Part shown: piece by piece, positions 1-9,503 of the stretch
Numbering within the stretch: the stretch's first letter is position 1
Layout: every line of letters begins with the position of its first letter
NCBI RefSeq assembly: GCF_002407605.1
Contig: NZ_NXGV01000003.1
Location: forward strand, 447,210 to 511,209
Direction of reading: 5' to 3'
Length of the DNA: 64,000 nt
DNA from: Marinobacter sp. ANT_B65
GTDB taxonomy: Bacteria; Pseudomonadota; Gammaproteobacteria; Pseudomonadales; Oleiphilaceae
Made by a program: the position numbers and the translations under genes
The notes under the pieces: model-generated
What the model saw: the letters and a program-made list of their open reading frames with translations, nothing else
Databases searched by the model: none
Told to the model about the DNA's origin: nothing

Positions 1-543
1 GATCTGCGCCGCAGGCTCAGCCTCGATGTCCGGGAGATACTCAAAACACTCGGCATAAGTGCCATTCTGGTGACTCACGATCAGCAGGAAGCCTTTGCGA
101 TGTGTGATCAGGTAGCTGTGCTTCAGAACGGGAAAATCCAGCAGTGGGATGTGCCCTACAACCTCTACCATGAACCCGCAAACCGCTTTGTGGCAAGTTT
201 CATAGGCCAGGGTGGATTTATACCAGGCAAAGCTGTGGGGCCAGACACAATTGAATCGGAGCTAGGCACCATTCACGGAAACCGGGCCTATAAATGGCCC
301 AGCGGTACGCTGGTAGATGTGCTTATCCGCCCTGATGACATCGTCTACGATGCCGAGTCAGACCTGCGTCCAAAAGTGGTCGAAAAAACCTTTGCAGGTA
401 CCTCTACGCTCTACAGGTTCCGCTGCTCTGAAGATACAGAGTTTGAGGCACTTTTCCGCAGTCACCTGGATTTCAATCTGGGCGAGACAGTCCCGGTGCG
501 GGTAGAAGCAGACCACCTGATTGCTTTCGAACGCAACAACTGA
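1..543 (+). CDS. ABC importer ATP-binding subunit, 3' part (FbpC/PotA-like)
   Basis: This is the C-terminal part of an ATP-hydrolysing subunit of an ABC importer; the gene starts left of the window and the frame is open from base 1. Seen: the D-loop-side segment DLRRRL, the H-loop histidine in LVTHDQQEAFAM at about residues 23-34, then a P-x-NLYHEPANRFVA stretch and a C-terminal beta-rich region that fits a TOBE domain. That tail is typical of ferric iron (FbpC), polyamine (PotA) and sugar-phosphate (UgpC) ATPases; the short TOBE part favours an FbpC-type iron importer, but the substrate cannot be fixed from this fragment. It ends 10 bp from the convergent glpK stop, so no promoter is shared. 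Confidence 0.8.
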   Translation, partial: DLRRRLSLDVREILKTLGISAILVTHDQQEAFAMCDQVAVLQNGKIQQWDVPYNLYHEPANRFVASFIGQGGFIPGKAVGPDTIESELGTIHGNRAYKWPSGTLVDVLIRPDDIVYDAESDLRPKVVEKTFAGTSTLYRFRCSEDTEFEALFRSHLDFNLGETVPVRVEADHLIAFERNN

Positions 544-552
544 GCCATCATC

Positions 553-2037
553 TCAGTTGTTGCAAACCCTGTCGATTGCGTCAAGCCAACCCGAATACAG
601 CGACTCCCGTAGCGCCGGACTCATTTCTGCCTGGAACTGCCGTTCGCACTCCCAGAGTTCCGAGATCTGCTCCAGACTGTCATAAACCCCGGTTTGCAGG
701 CCAGCCAGATAGGCCACACCCAAAGCAGTCGTTTCAGTTATCCGGGGACGATCAACCGTAACGTTCAGAATGTCTGCCAGAAACTGCATCAGCCAATCGT
801 TGACCACCATACCGCCATCCACTCGCAGTGACGCCAGGGCAGCACCATCATTCTGAATAGCCCGCACCAGATCCTTGGTCTGATAGCACACAGACTGCAG
901 TCCTGCGGTAACAATCTCACCAATACCTGTATCCCGGGTCAATCCCAGGATAGCCCCTCGGGCATGAGGATCCCAATGTGGCGCACCCAGTCCGGTAAAC
1001 GCTGGCACCAGATACACCTGGTTATCCACACCAACAGCTTCAGCATGCAAGGCAGATTCGTTGGCATGGCTAATAAGTTTCAATCCGTCCCGCAACCACT
1101 GCATGGCAGCGCCCGCCACAAAAATGCTGCCTTCAACCGCATAGCAAGGCTTGCCATCAAGGCGGTAGGCTACTGTCGTCAGTAAGCGATTCTCCGATCG
1201 CAGGGCTTTAGCTCCGGTATTCACCACCAGGAAACAGCCTGTACCATAGGTACTCTTTGCCATGCCCGGCCTGAAACAGGCCTGACCAATCAGTGCTGCC
1301 TGCTGATCACCCGCCACGCCCGCGACCATAACCGGCGCGCCAAGCCATTTGGCATCGGTCAAGCCATAATCCGCTGCGCTATCAAGAACATCAGGCAATA
1401 ACGCCTTTGGCACACGAAACAACGAAAGCAGACCGTCATCCCATGTCTGCTCATGGATATTGAACAATGCAGTCCTGGAGGCGTTTGTAGCATCAGTAAA
1501 ATGCGAACGCCCGCCGGTCAGGTTCCAGAGAAGCCAGCTATCTATGGTTCCAAACGCCAGTTCACCGGCCTCAGCCCGAGCCCGGGCACCTTCTACGTTG
1601 TCCAGTATCCAGGCAATCTTGGTGGCGGAAAAGTAGGGATCGATCAGCAGGCCGGTACGTTCAACCACTGCCCCCTCATGACCATCGGTTTTAAGCTTGG
1701 TGCACAGCGATGCTGTTCGCCTGTCCTGCCAGACGATTGCGTGGTGGATCGGTTTCCCCGTCACCCGATCCCAAATTACGGTGGTTTCACGCTGATTGGC
1801 AATACCGATTCCAGACAGTTCAGAGGCATCGATGGCAGCTTTACTCAGCGCTCCACGACAGACTGTAAGCGTAGTCTCCCAGATTTCTGTGGCATCGTGC
1901 TCTACCCGTCCGTCACTTGGAAAGTGCTGACAGAATTCCCGCTGATCTGCAGCAATGCTGGCGCCGCTCTGGTCAAAAACGATAGCTCGGGAGCTGGTGG
2001 TGCCCTGATCAATAGCAAGCAGGTATCGGGTCATCAT
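553..2037 (-). CDS. glpK: Glycerol kinase
   Basis: Cytoplasmic FGGY-family kinase that phosphorylates glycerol to glycerol-3-phosphate. The 494-residue length matches GlpK (about 500). Seen: the N-terminal phosphate-binding segment [16 protein letters not shown], the glycerol-contacting [10 protein letters not shown] region near residue 45, [11 protein letters not shown], the STYGTGCFL phosphate-2-like motif near residue 260, and the adenosine-site segment [15 protein letters not shown] near residue 400. There are two adjacent ATG codons; the second (2034) is better spaced from the AGGA at 2041-2044. The transporter and dehydrogenase usually found with it (glpF, glpD) are not next to it here. 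Ordinary codon use and no sign of damage. Confidence 0.97.
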   Translation of the reverse strand: MMTRYLLAIDQGTTSSRAIVFDQSGASIAADQREFCQHFPSDGRVEHDATEIWETTLTVCRGALSKAAIDASELSGIGIANQRETTVIWDRVTGKPIHHAIVWQDRRTASLCTKLKTDGHEGAVVERTGLLIDPYFSATKIAWILDNVEGARARAEAGELAFGTIDSWLLWNLTGGRSHFTDATNASRTALFNIHEQTWDDGLLSLFRVPKALLPDVLDSAADYGLTDAKWLGAPVMVAGVAGDQQAALIGQACFRPGMAKSTYGTGCFLVVNTGAKALRSENRLLTTVAYRLDGKPCYAVEGSIFVAGAAMQWLRDGLKLISHANESALHAEAVGVDNQVYLVPAFTGLGAPHWDPHARGAILGLTRDTGIGEIVTAGLQSVCYQTKDLVRAIQNDGAALASLRVDGGMVVNDWLMQFLADILNVTVDRPRITETTALGVAYLAGLQTGVYDSLEQISELWECERQFQAEMSPALRESLYSGWLDAIDRVCNN

Positions 2038-2159
2038 GGATCCTGTAATCTGGCTGTTTACAGGAGTCTACCAGCAGGTGGTTCCAAGGCAGAAGCACAT
2101 GGGTGCTTATCCGGAAGAAAAACAGACCATAAACAAGGGCGGGAGATACAAACAGAAAA

Positions 2160-2186
2160 GAAAAAAAAGGGCCGGAAAACCGACCC
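2160..2186 (-). terminator. Rho-independent terminator downstream of the sensor kinase
   Basis: Read on the minus strand, a 7-bp stem (GGGTCGG/CCGGCCC, with one G-T pair) and a TTTT loop are followed by a long T-run. It lies 3' of the sensor kinase gene and 5' of glpK, so it separates the two units. The rest of the 306-bp gap between the genes shows no other gene. Confidence 0.7.
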
Positions 2187-2343
2187 TCAAATGACGAATG
2201 AAACAAGGAAATTTCGTAAGAACCACTAAGTTAAAAGTCATCCCTTACGTTTTCGATTATCGGTACCGGCGAAGATAGTTTCAGTGGTTCTTGTGTTGTC
2301 AGTTTGTTACATCAGGTGAAAGACCAGAGCTGCGCTCCCCCGA

Positions 2344-3915
2344 TTACAGATCCGGTTCCAGCGGCTTATTGCGCGGCCAGACCAGACTGAAACGCGCACC
2401 TCCAAGGCTGTCACTCCGGCTTACAAATGCCTGCCCGTTATGCCAGTACAAAATACGGCGCACAATAGAGAGGCCAAGCCCATACCCGCCCGATGTGCGG
2501 GTTCGGCTGTCATCAAGCCGGGCAAAGGCTGTAAACACCTTCTCCCACTCTTCTTCCGGAATGCCAGGACCATCGTCTTCTACATCAACCCGGCAGTGAT
2601 CTTCATCAATATGGCAGCGCACAAGCACTCTGCCAGCCGCATAACGTCCGGCATTACCTACAAGATTCTGGATAGCCCGGTGGATATAACGCGGCTCAAC
2701 ATCAGCGGTTGCCAGACTCTCTGTCACTTCATCGACCTCACCTGTAATGCTCAGCGCAGGCCGGACTCGCTGCTGCTCCGCCACAACCTGCCTCACAATA
2801 TCGGTGACAGACGCTTCCTCAAGCTTGAAAACCGGACCGCCCTGTTCAAGACGGGCATAGGTCAGAATCTCGTCAATCAATTCATCCAGTTCCTGAATAT
2901 CGCCATCGATACCATCGAGTTGCTTCTGAAGCGCCTCCTGTCCCTGACAATCCTCAATCATCTGCACACCAAACCGGATACGGGCAACCGGCGTTCTCAA
3001 TTCGTGGGAAACCGCATGAATCATTTCCCGCTGAACGTCCACAAGGCGCTGTATATGCTCTGCCATACCGTTAAATGCCGCGGCCAACCGAGAGACGATA
3101 GTGCCCTCACCTGCCTCTACGCGGGCACTCATTTCTCCACGCGCGATTCGTACTGCAACGGACTCCACTTTGCGCAAATTGCTATCCAGAGCACGAAGCA
3201 CAAAAATCAACCACAGCGCCAGAGCACTTCCTGAGACTGCCAGCAACAGCAAAGTAACAGGCCATGCCCATGGATTGAAGGCACCACCAGGCAAGGTCAT
3301 CTGAATCAGTTCACCATCGGTCAACTGCACAAGCACCTGCCCTTCACCGTTTTCGTGGTAAAAGGCGAAACCGCTGCTGTATACCCGCTCCAGCACCTCA
3401 TCACCCGGCAGAACTGCCGAACCCTGGACTCTGGACACACCAATGTCCAAGCCTTCTCTCAAACGTTCCATAACCTCATCACGATCATCCGGGCCGGCGG
3501 CATCCAGGTGCACCCGGAGAACCTGCGCAGAGGCAACAGCGATATCCCTGTAGGGGTGGGACGCCCGGAACTGTATGACATCACCCTGAAGCCCTGTGAC
3601 CAGAAACCGGTAGCCAAGACTGTCTTCAACCGCGATCACCTGGCCATACCCCAGGCGCTCCCGAATGACAGGAGAAAGCGACAGGTCTCCGGTATCTGCA
3701 ACCCGGAAGTCATGCAGAGAAGCCAGCCAGGGATACTGATGTTCGGGTGCGGGAGAAGACGCCAGCCAGCGCATGAGCGGCTCAGAGAAGCGCTCATGCC
3801 AGAATTGTGAACGCACGGAATTGATCCCTACAAACAGGGCAATACAGAGCAGTATCACCAGAGCGGTGAGGCCGGCAAGACGGGCATAAAGATTAAGAAA
3901 AAACTTCAGGGGCAT
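2344..3915 (-). CDS. Sensor histidine kinase, RstB-like
   Basis: Inner-membrane sensor kinase of a two-component system. Seen in order: a first membrane segment at about residues 15-34, a periplasmic region of about 180 residues, a second membrane segment at about 215-240, a HAMP linker, a HisKA domain with the phospho-acceptor histidine in HAVSHELRTPVARIRFG near residue 303, and an HATPase_c domain with N box (NLVGNAGRYA) and G boxes (DDGPGIP, GYGLGLSIV). The layout and 523-residue length resemble RstB/PfeS-like kinases. It follows its response regulator with a 64-bp gap, so the two are probably cotranscribed. The signal sensed is unknown. Confidence 0.88.
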   Translation of the reverse strand: MPLKFFLNLYARLAGLTALVILLCIALFVGINSVRSQFWHERFSEPLMRWLASSPAPEHQYPWLASLHDFRVADTGDLSLSPVIRERLGYGQVIAVEDSLGYRFLVTGLQGDVIQFRASHPYRDIAVASAQVLRVHLDAAGPDDRDEVMERLREGLDIGVSRVQGSAVLPGDEVLERVYSSGFAFYHENGEGQVLVQLTDGELIQMTLPGGAFNPWAWPVTLLLLAVSGSALALWLIFVLRALDSNLRKVESVAVRIARGEMSARVEAGEGTIVSRLAAAFNGMAEHIQRLVDVQREMIHAVSHELRTPVARIRFGVQMIEDCQGQEALQKQLDGIDGDIQELDELIDEILTYARLEQGGPVFKLEEASVTDIVRQVVAEQQRVRPALSITGEVDEVTESLATADVEPRYIHRAIQNLVGNAGRYAAGRVLVRCHIDEDHCRVDVEDDGPGIPEEEWEKVFTAFARLDDSRTRTSGGYGLGLSIVRRILYWHNGQAFVSRSDSLGGARFSLVWPRNKPLEPDL

Positions 3916-3979
3916 GTCAAAAAACCCTGGCAGGGAAGCGTCGGCCAGAAAATCCGTGCCGACACCAAAGACTGAATCG

Positions 3980-4717
3980 TCAGGCTTCTTTCACAAACAG
4001 ATAGCCTTTACTCCGGACGGTCTTAATCCTGCGGGGGTGTATGGGATCGTCACCGATTTTCGGGCGAATCCGGGAGACCCGAACATCAATCGACCGGTCC
4101 TGACCATCGTATTCGATGCCCCGCAACGCGGTGAAAATTTCTTCCCGGCTCAGCACCCGGCCAGCATTACTCGCCAGCAACCAGAGCAGATCGAACTCGG
4201 CACTGGTGAGGTCGATACTTTCATCACTAAGCCAGGCTTCACGCATGGACCTGTCAACAACCAGGTCATTGAACTGCATACGGGTAGGCTCTTCACCATT
4301 TGCTTCGTCCAGATTATTCTGGGCATTTTCCGCAACGCGGCGAAGCATGGCTCGGATACGGGCGAGAAGTACCCGGGGCTTGACAGGCTTGCCGATGTAA
4401 TCATCTGCCCCCATCTCAAGACCAAGCACCTGGTCAAGGTCATCAGTACGTGCTGTGAGCATAATGATGGGACCAGAATAAACTGGTCGTACACGGCGGC
4501 AGATGGAAAGGCCGTCTTCACCCGGCAGCATCAAGTCCAGAACAACAAGATCTGGCTGCTCATTGCGGATGCGCTCGACGGCGGAGCCCCCATGAGTTTC
4601 AAGTGAGACAGACAGGCCGTTGCTCTCAAGGTACTCTCGGGTCAGCTCGGCCAGCCGCTCATCATCTTCGACAATAAGAATTCGCCAACTTTCGTTTGTC
4701 TGTTCCACGCGATCCAT
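3980..4717 (-). CDS. Response regulator, OmpR/RstA family
   Basis: DNA-binding partner of the downstream sensor kinase. A receiver domain (acidic pair in LIVEDDERL, phospho-acceptor aspartate in LVVLDLMLPGEDG, lysine in DYIGKPVKPR) is followed by an OmpR-type winged helix (LTSAEFDLLWLLASNAGRVLSREEI ... VDVRVSRIRPKIGDDP-like C-terminus). I place the start at the ATG at 4715-4717 because the receiver fold begins about ten residues later; a 24-residue longer reading from 4789 is possible but adds low-complexity sequence unlike the family. Belongs to the same operon as the kinase at 2344-3915. Confidence 0.9.
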   Translation of the reverse strand: MDRVEQTNESWRILIVEDDERLAELTREYLESNGLSVSLETHGGSAVERIRNEQPDLVVLDLMLPGEDGLSICRRVRPVYSGPIIMLTARTDDLDQVLGLEMGADDYIGKPVKPRVLLARIRAMLRRVAENAQNNLDEANGEEPTRMQFNDLVVDRSMREAWLSDESIDLTSAEFDLLWLLASNAGRVLSREEIFTALRGIEYDGQDRSIDVRVSRIRPKIGDDPIHPRRIKTVRSKGYLFVKEA

Positions 4718-4890
4718 CTCTGATTTTATTTTTCCGAGTTCAGTGTCTTGCCTGCATCCGACAATACAGACAACCTGATGTAACAGCAATTATACATGCT
4801 ATTCAGAAATATACATGGAACTAGCCTGCTGTTACACCCGGTGACAAATACTGACCCGCGCTCACCTCAGATTCAGATCAGCAGAACCAC

Positions 4891-5361
4891 TCAAAAAAGT
4901 GGCCGACCCTGAGTGATTTCTTCGTCGGTCGCTTCACGCCGCTCAATGATTTCCAGATCAAAATAAAGGGTAAATCCCGCCAACGGATGATTGGCATCTA
5001 CCCGTATCAGATTACCGTCAATTCCCTTGACCTGAACAATCTGGGCGTTGTCGCCGGTGTTGGTCTGGAACTTCATGCCAACCTGCAGATTTTCAACACC
5101 CTCAAACATTGACCGGGGAATTTTCCGGACCAGATCTGCCCTATGCTCACCATAAGCCATAGAGGGTGGAACGGTTACCTCAAGACAGTCTCCTGCATTA
5201 CGATCTTTCACAGCCTCCTGGATACCTTTGATAATATCCGGGCTGCCGTAAAGGAAGTGCAGAGGCTCACTGCCCTCTGAAGTATCAACCAACTCGCCGA
5301 CTTTGTTCTTCAGCACGTAATGAACAGTAAAAACGTCAGGTTTTTTTGAGGAAGCTTGCAT
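4891..5361 (-). CDS. FKBP-type peptidyl-prolyl isomerase, SlyD-like
   Basis: Cytoplasmic proline isomerase/chaperone of 156 residues. Seen: the FKBP N-terminal strand VHYVLKNKVGELVDTS, the PLHFLYGSPDIIKGIQEAV segment in place of the classical active-site loop, an inserted-in-flap (IF) chaperone-like domain in the middle (PPSMAYGEHRADLVRKIPRSMF), and the closing FDLEIIERREAT strand typical of SlyD/FkpB proteins. It lacks the His-rich SlyD tail and ends in GRPLF, so it may be an FKBP of the SlyD branch without the nickel-binding end. Its ATG overlaps the stop of the upstream CoA-hydrolase gene (ATGA), implying translational coupling. Confidence 0.88.
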   Translation of the reverse strand: MQASSKKPDVFTVHYVLKNKVGELVDTSEGSEPLHFLYGSPDIIKGIQEAVKDRNAGDCLEVTVPPSMAYGEHRADLVRKIPRSMFEGVENLQVGMKFQTNTGDNAQIVQVKGIDGNLIRVDANHPLAGFTLYFDLEIIERREATDEEITQGRPLF

Positions 5362-7571
5362 CAGGGTTTTGGGTTTCCTGTATCCGGTGTAGTTTCAGTC
5401 AATTTCAGGCCATGGATCACGAGACGCTGCTCCAGTTTCTCACGCAGCCCGGAAGGCTGGCTCAGACCCATACGTTGTAACAATTCGGTATAACGACCCG
5501 CCTCATCTCTGGCTCGAAAAGCCTGCAGGAGGGTCGACAGTTTACCACGGCCAGTGGCCGTTTCAGACTTGAGTTTCTTGAGCGCCTTGCCCAGCACCAG
5601 CTCCTGATCGGTAAAATCCCGACCAAAGGGAAACGCCGGAAACCATTCACTGCACCCGGTTTCTGAAAACAGCTTCGCAATAGCCTCTGGCGTGTTGTTT
5701 TTCCAACTGGCCGGCAGCCGGAAATCTGCACTGACCTTACCGGCTTTCTGCGCCCGACTGAGCAGTTCCTGTTGAAAGCGCGAATCTGCGATACGAATCA
5801 GGCGCAGATAGACTTGCTCATCTGGCTGCCCCCGCAGGTCGGCAATGCCGTATTCGGTGACAACGACGTCCCGAAGATGGCGGGGGATAGTACAATGACC
5901 GTAATTGAATACAATGTTCGAGACAACTGCCCCCCCAGCCTTGCGGGTACTGCGCAGCGCGATGATGGAGCGTGCCCCCGGGAGTTCATGGGCCATGGAT
6001 ACAAAGTTGTACTGTCCACCCACACCGCTTATAACCCGGCCATCTTCAAGCCCGTCCGAAACAGCAGCACCACTAAGTGTGTACATCATTGCAGTATTAA
6101 TAAAACGGCTATGTATACGCTGCGCAGCCTTAAGACGCTGATTGCCGAAGTGATGATCATACAGGTGATTGATAAAGTTAACGCTGGTCATACAGATACG
6201 GTCACGATCCGCATCCGTGAGTTCACGCAGGAGCTGATAAAACTTCCGGGGCCCCAGGTAAAAGCCGCCATGCATGACAACACCACCGCTCAATCGCTCC
6301 CCGAGTGCCAGAGCCGCAATGGCATCCCTGGCTTCAGTCTTATCCAGATCGCCGTCCAGTAAATGCTCACCTACTCGCAGCCGGCCATCCCTGAACTCAA
6401 CCTCACTGCGAAGAATTCCGTAGCGTGTCAGCCAGGCAACATCGCGCGCTCGCAACGGTGAATCAACAAGTCCTTCCCGGCGCAGCACATCCAGTGTAGC
6501 CAGGGACACTTTGCTATCAATATCACCATTGTTAACAAGTATTTGAATATCTGCATGGTCATATACTTCACGCCGGAGGACGCCCTCCTGCATGAGATAC
6601 AAAAAGCCATCCACCATCATCTCACTGCAACCGTAGAGGCCTTTTCTGAACGGCCCGGTTCCGCCTTCCTGTTCCACCAGAGGGAAATGCCCGGCAACCT
6701 CGAGATAATCGAAAACAGCCTTCCAGGCATCATTATTCTTATGACGCAGAAGAGCGCTATGAACCAGCGCCGCGCCAAGCGAACCTATACCCACCTGCAA
6801 GGTGCCACCATCTTTCAGCAAGGTACTGGCATAAAAGCCAATCAGATGATCTGCCGGACTTATTGCCATCTGGGGAGCGGAAAACAAGGGGTATTCCGAA
6901 GGCTCATGCTCAAACACCATATCAAACTGGTCTTCTGCGATAGCAGCGTCGCGACCAAACCAGGGTAACTGGCGATTGATTTCGCCCACAACCGCCACTG
7001 GAGTGCCAGCCGCCGCCTGCTCTCTTAACATCAGCAGCAAATCCAGAGTCAGATCAGGGTTACAGCTCAGACTCACCATGCCCGGGGCACCATGCAACTC
7101 TCCCGGCGACACCATCTGGGCGACCACATTGATTCCCCGATTCATAAGGTCACGGGCCGCATGCGTGTAGTTAGTGGATATGTAATGGCGCTGCTGGCTT
7201 TTATTTTTCAGAGCGCTACCAGCCTTGAAAAAAAACTCTGAAACCTGAACATTCGGGGGCAACTGATTGTTGCTGACGTCCCGGGCATACTGCAAATCCG
7301 GGATATCTCCATAGAGACTTTCCGCAAACGGCCCCATAAACCGCTTTTCCAGTGAAGAACTACCTGAAGGTGCCAGCAGTGAGAGCGCGGTGAATATCTG
7401 AAGATCTATCTCCGGGTCATCCTTTGCTCTCTGATAAAGCGCGTTCACGAAGCGGAGTGGCTTCCCGATCCCCAGGGGCAGACCCAACTTGATAGTCTTG
7501 CCAACCCGGCGAATCACTTCATCCACGCAACGCTCCGTGTCATCTATACGCTGCCCGTTGCTTGTCGCCAT
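5361..7571 (-). CDS. Acetyl-CoA hydrolase/transferase family protein
   Basis: Large (about 736 residues) member of the acetyl-CoA hydrolase/CoA-transferase family, which moves CoA between short carboxylates or hydrolyses acyl-CoA. Seen: the N-terminal half with LPLGIGKPLRFVNALYQRA and a YISTNYTHAARDLM segment, and a C-terminal half with LQVGIGSLGAALV, HGGFYLGPRKFYQ, ISGVGGQYNFVSMAHELPGARSI-type and VVTEYGIADLRG signatures of the AcetylCoA_hyd_C domain. The start at 7571 is chosen because AGAGGATCC precedes it at good spacing; an ATG 7 codons earlier (7592) is also possible. Longer than the usual 430-510 residue hydrolases, with extra sequence at both ends; the substrate cannot be told. Overlaps the FKBP gene downstream by the ATGA junction. 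Confidence 0.87.
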   Translation of the reverse strand: MATSNGQRIDDTERCVDEVIRRVGKTIKLGLPLGIGKPLRFVNALYQRAKDDPEIDLQIFTALSLLAPSGSSSLEKRFMGPFAESLYGDIPDLQYARDVSNNQLPPNVQVSEFFFKAGSALKNKSQQRHYISTNYTHAARDLMNRGINVVAQMVSPGELHGAPGMVSLSCNPDLTLDLLLMLREQAAAGTPVAVVGEINRQLPWFGRDAAIAEDQFDMVFEHEPSEYPLFSAPQMAISPADHLIGFYASTLLKDGGTLQVGIGSLGAALVHSALLRHKNNDAWKAVFDYLEVAGHFPLVEQEGGTGPFRKGLYGCSEMMVDGFLYLMQEGVLRREVYDHADIQILVNNGDIDSKVSLATLDVLRREGLVDSPLRARDVAWLTRYGILRSEVEFRDGRLRVGEHLLDGDLDKTEARDAIAALALGERLSGGVVMHGGFYLGPRKFYQLLRELTDADRDRICMTSVNFINHLYDHHFGNQRLKAAQRIHSRFINTAMMYTLSGAAVSDGLEDGRVISGVGGQYNFVSMAHELPGARSIIALRSTRKAGGAVVSNIVFNYGHCTIPRHLRDVVVTEYGIADLRGQPDEQVYLRLIRIADSRFQQELLSRAQKAGKVSADFRLPASWKNNTPEAIAKLFSETGCSEWFPAFPFGRDFTDQELVLGKALKKLKSETATGRGKLSTLLQAFRARDEAGRYTELLQRMGLSQPSGLREKLEQRLVIHGLKLTETTPDTGNPKP

Positions 7572-7788
7572 ACCAGGATCCTCTTTGATCAATCAGCTTT
7601 TATCCATAGGGGATCATCACATGACATATGTGGACAGACAATGCACGAGATCATGAATCAGGTTGTTCGCCAGCCCTGATCACAAGAAACAGAAAGTACA
7701 GTCGAAAAAGTGAGACACAGAACGAGGGGAAGAGAATTGCAGACTCAGGAAAACAACGAACAGAAACCTGCCGGTTACAGTAGAGGGG

Positions 7789-8109
7789 TCAGAAATTCCA
7801 CTTCAGGTTCAGGCAGGCGCCTTCGTTCAACAGCGCAATCCCGTGATCGGCCTGGGCAGACTGAGAGGCATACTGCTTACCCGTATGGACTATGCGCACC
7901 AGCGAAAGGCTCAGCAAGCGGGACCCGATCTCTGCAACCGCATCAGCCTCATCGTCAGAATCGCCGGCCATGCGCTGCTCCAGTTCATAGACATCTTCTA
8001 TGGTCATGGTTTCGCTCAACTCATTAAAACCGCGCTCAGCCGCTTCTGCGCGAACCACGAACGCGGCGGCGTTGAGAACAAATAATGCGACAAAAATGCG
8101 AATAATCAT
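7789..8109 (-). CDS. Small exported protein of unknown function
   Basis: A 106-residue protein that I do not recognise. It begins with a convincing Sec signal peptide (IIRIFVALFVLNAAAFVVRAEA, cleavage likely after AEA near residue 23) and the rest is acidic and soluble-looking (ELEQRMAGDSDDEADAVAEIGSRLL). There is a leucine-rich helix in the middle and no membrane anchor, so the product is probably periplasmic. It stands alone between the CoA-hydrolase gene and the aldo/keto reductase, with about 200-240 bp non-coding DNA on either side. Existence is supported by the signal peptide and by the lack of a better frame; function unknown. Confidence 0.6.
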   Translation of the reverse strand: MIIRIFVALFVLNAAAFVVRAEAAERGFNELSETMTIEDVYELEQRMAGDSDDEADAVAEIGSRLLSLSLVRIVHTGKQYASQSAQADHGIALLNEGACLNLKWNF

Positions 8110-8351
8110 GATACTTACGCTGACCTTTTAACCGGATAAGAATCTTACTTATACCTTAGGCTAAAGTCTAATCCCCGGAAGGCAAAAAGCTGTGAAAACG
8201 CACACATTTGAGTCGTTTTTTTGTCACTGGATCACTCGTTTTTTGTCAAAAGATGATCCGTAACATTTCAGAATGTAACTATCATCACCGCAAGGCACAG
8301 CCAATTCCTTATGGCTCAATGCCTTACGTAAATATTCAGCTATGCAGGATA

Positions 8352-9389
8352 TCAAGGACAGGGATAGGTGAATTCCTGGTGAATCGCCTCAATCGCTTCC
8401 AGCGTATCGGGGCTGAGATCCACACTGTGCGAACCTATGTTTTCCTGCAACTGCTCCATGGTAGTGGCACCAATAATATTACTGGTAACAAAGCCCCGGC
8501 TATTCACGTAGGCCAAAGCCATTTGAACCGGAGACAGATTATTCTGCCGGGCAAGCTCGACATATGCGCGGGTTGCATCCGCACTGCGCTCATTGGTGTA
8601 GCGACTGAACCGCTCATAAAGCGTCAGGCGGGCTTTTTCAGGCCATTTTCCACCCATGTATTTGCCAGACAGCATACCGAATGCCAAAGGTGAATACGCC
8701 AGTAAGCCGGTCTGCTCCCTGTGTGCAATCTCGGCTGTACCAACTTCAAAAGACCGGTTCAGCAAATTGTATGGGTTCTGAATACTGACAATCCTCGGCA
8801 AGCCTTTTTCCCCGGCCAGGCGCAGATATTCCATCACACCCCAGGGCGTCTCATTAGAAACACCGATATGCCGGACTTTCCCCGCATCCACCAGCTCACC
8901 GAGAGCCGCCAGTGTTTCCTCTATCGGCGTAAACTTCTCTTGCGGATCATGCTCATAACCGAGCTTACCGAAAAAGTTGGTATTGCGATCCGGCCAGTGT
9001 ACCTGGTACAGGTCAATATAATCGGTCTGCAGGCGCTTCAGGCTGGCATCACAGGCTTCAATAATGTGCTCACGAGTCAGACGCGGGCCATTACGCAGAT
9101 AACTCAATCCGTTGCCCGGTCCTGCGACTTTCGAGGCGATCACGAGGTCATCGCGCCGGTTGCGCTTAGCAAGCCAGTTACCCAGACAGGTTTCAGTCAG
9201 CCCCTGGGTTTCCGGTCGTGGCGGCACCGGATACATCTCCGCGGCATCAATAAAATTCACACCCTCAGAGGTAGCGTAATCCAGTTGTTCAAAAGCATCC
9301 TGCTCAGTGTTCTGCTCGCCCCAGGTCATGGTTCCCAGGCAAATCAGGCTGACGTCAATGTCGGTATTGCCAAGCTTTCGGGTTTGCAT
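8352..9389 (-). CDS. NADP(H)-dependent aldo/keto reductase, Tas-like
   Basis: Cytoplasmic oxidoreductase with a TIM-barrel fold that reduces aldehydes and ketones with NADPH. The catalytic tetrad can be traced: Asp and Tyr in NFIDAAEMYPVPP near residues 51-59, Lys in LVIASKVAG near 86, and His in DLYQVHWPDRN near 128. The 345-residue length, the PRPETQGLTETCLGNWL segment and the inserted NFFGKLGYEHDPQEKFTPIEETLAALG loop match the E. coli Tas/YajO type. The cofactor-binding end (SPVQMALAYVNSRGFVTSNIIGATT) is also present. Single gene, divergent from the glycosyltransferase at 9504. Confidence 0.93.
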   Translation of the reverse strand: MQTRKLGNTDIDVSLICLGTMTWGEQNTEQDAFEQLDYATSEGVNFIDAAEMYPVPPRPETQGLTETCLGNWLAKRNRRDDLVIASKVAGPGNGLSYLRNGPRLTREHIIEACDASLKRLQTDYIDLYQVHWPDRNTNFFGKLGYEHDPQEKFTPIEETLAALGELVDAGKVRHIGVSNETPWGVMEYLRLAGEKGLPRIVSIQNPYNLLNRSFEVGTAEIAHREQTGLLAYSPLAFGMLSGKYMGGKWPEKARLTLYERFSRYTNERSADATRAYVELARQNNLSPVQMALAYVNSRGFVTSNIIGATTMEQLQENIGSHSVDLSPDTLEAIEAIHQEFTYPCP

Positions 9390-9503
9390 AGCATCTCCGC
9401 TTCAGTTGGTTTAACACGTAAAGAGAATGTCACAGGAGTGTCGCATTACGGTCACGCTGCGCCCCCATAGTGGAGTCATGTCAAAGGAACCACAGGAAAC
9501 GTT

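Noticed and set aside
1453..2229. A 258-codon plus-strand open frame over glpK.
   Set aside because: Antisense shadow of glpK with no recognisable domain or ribosome site.
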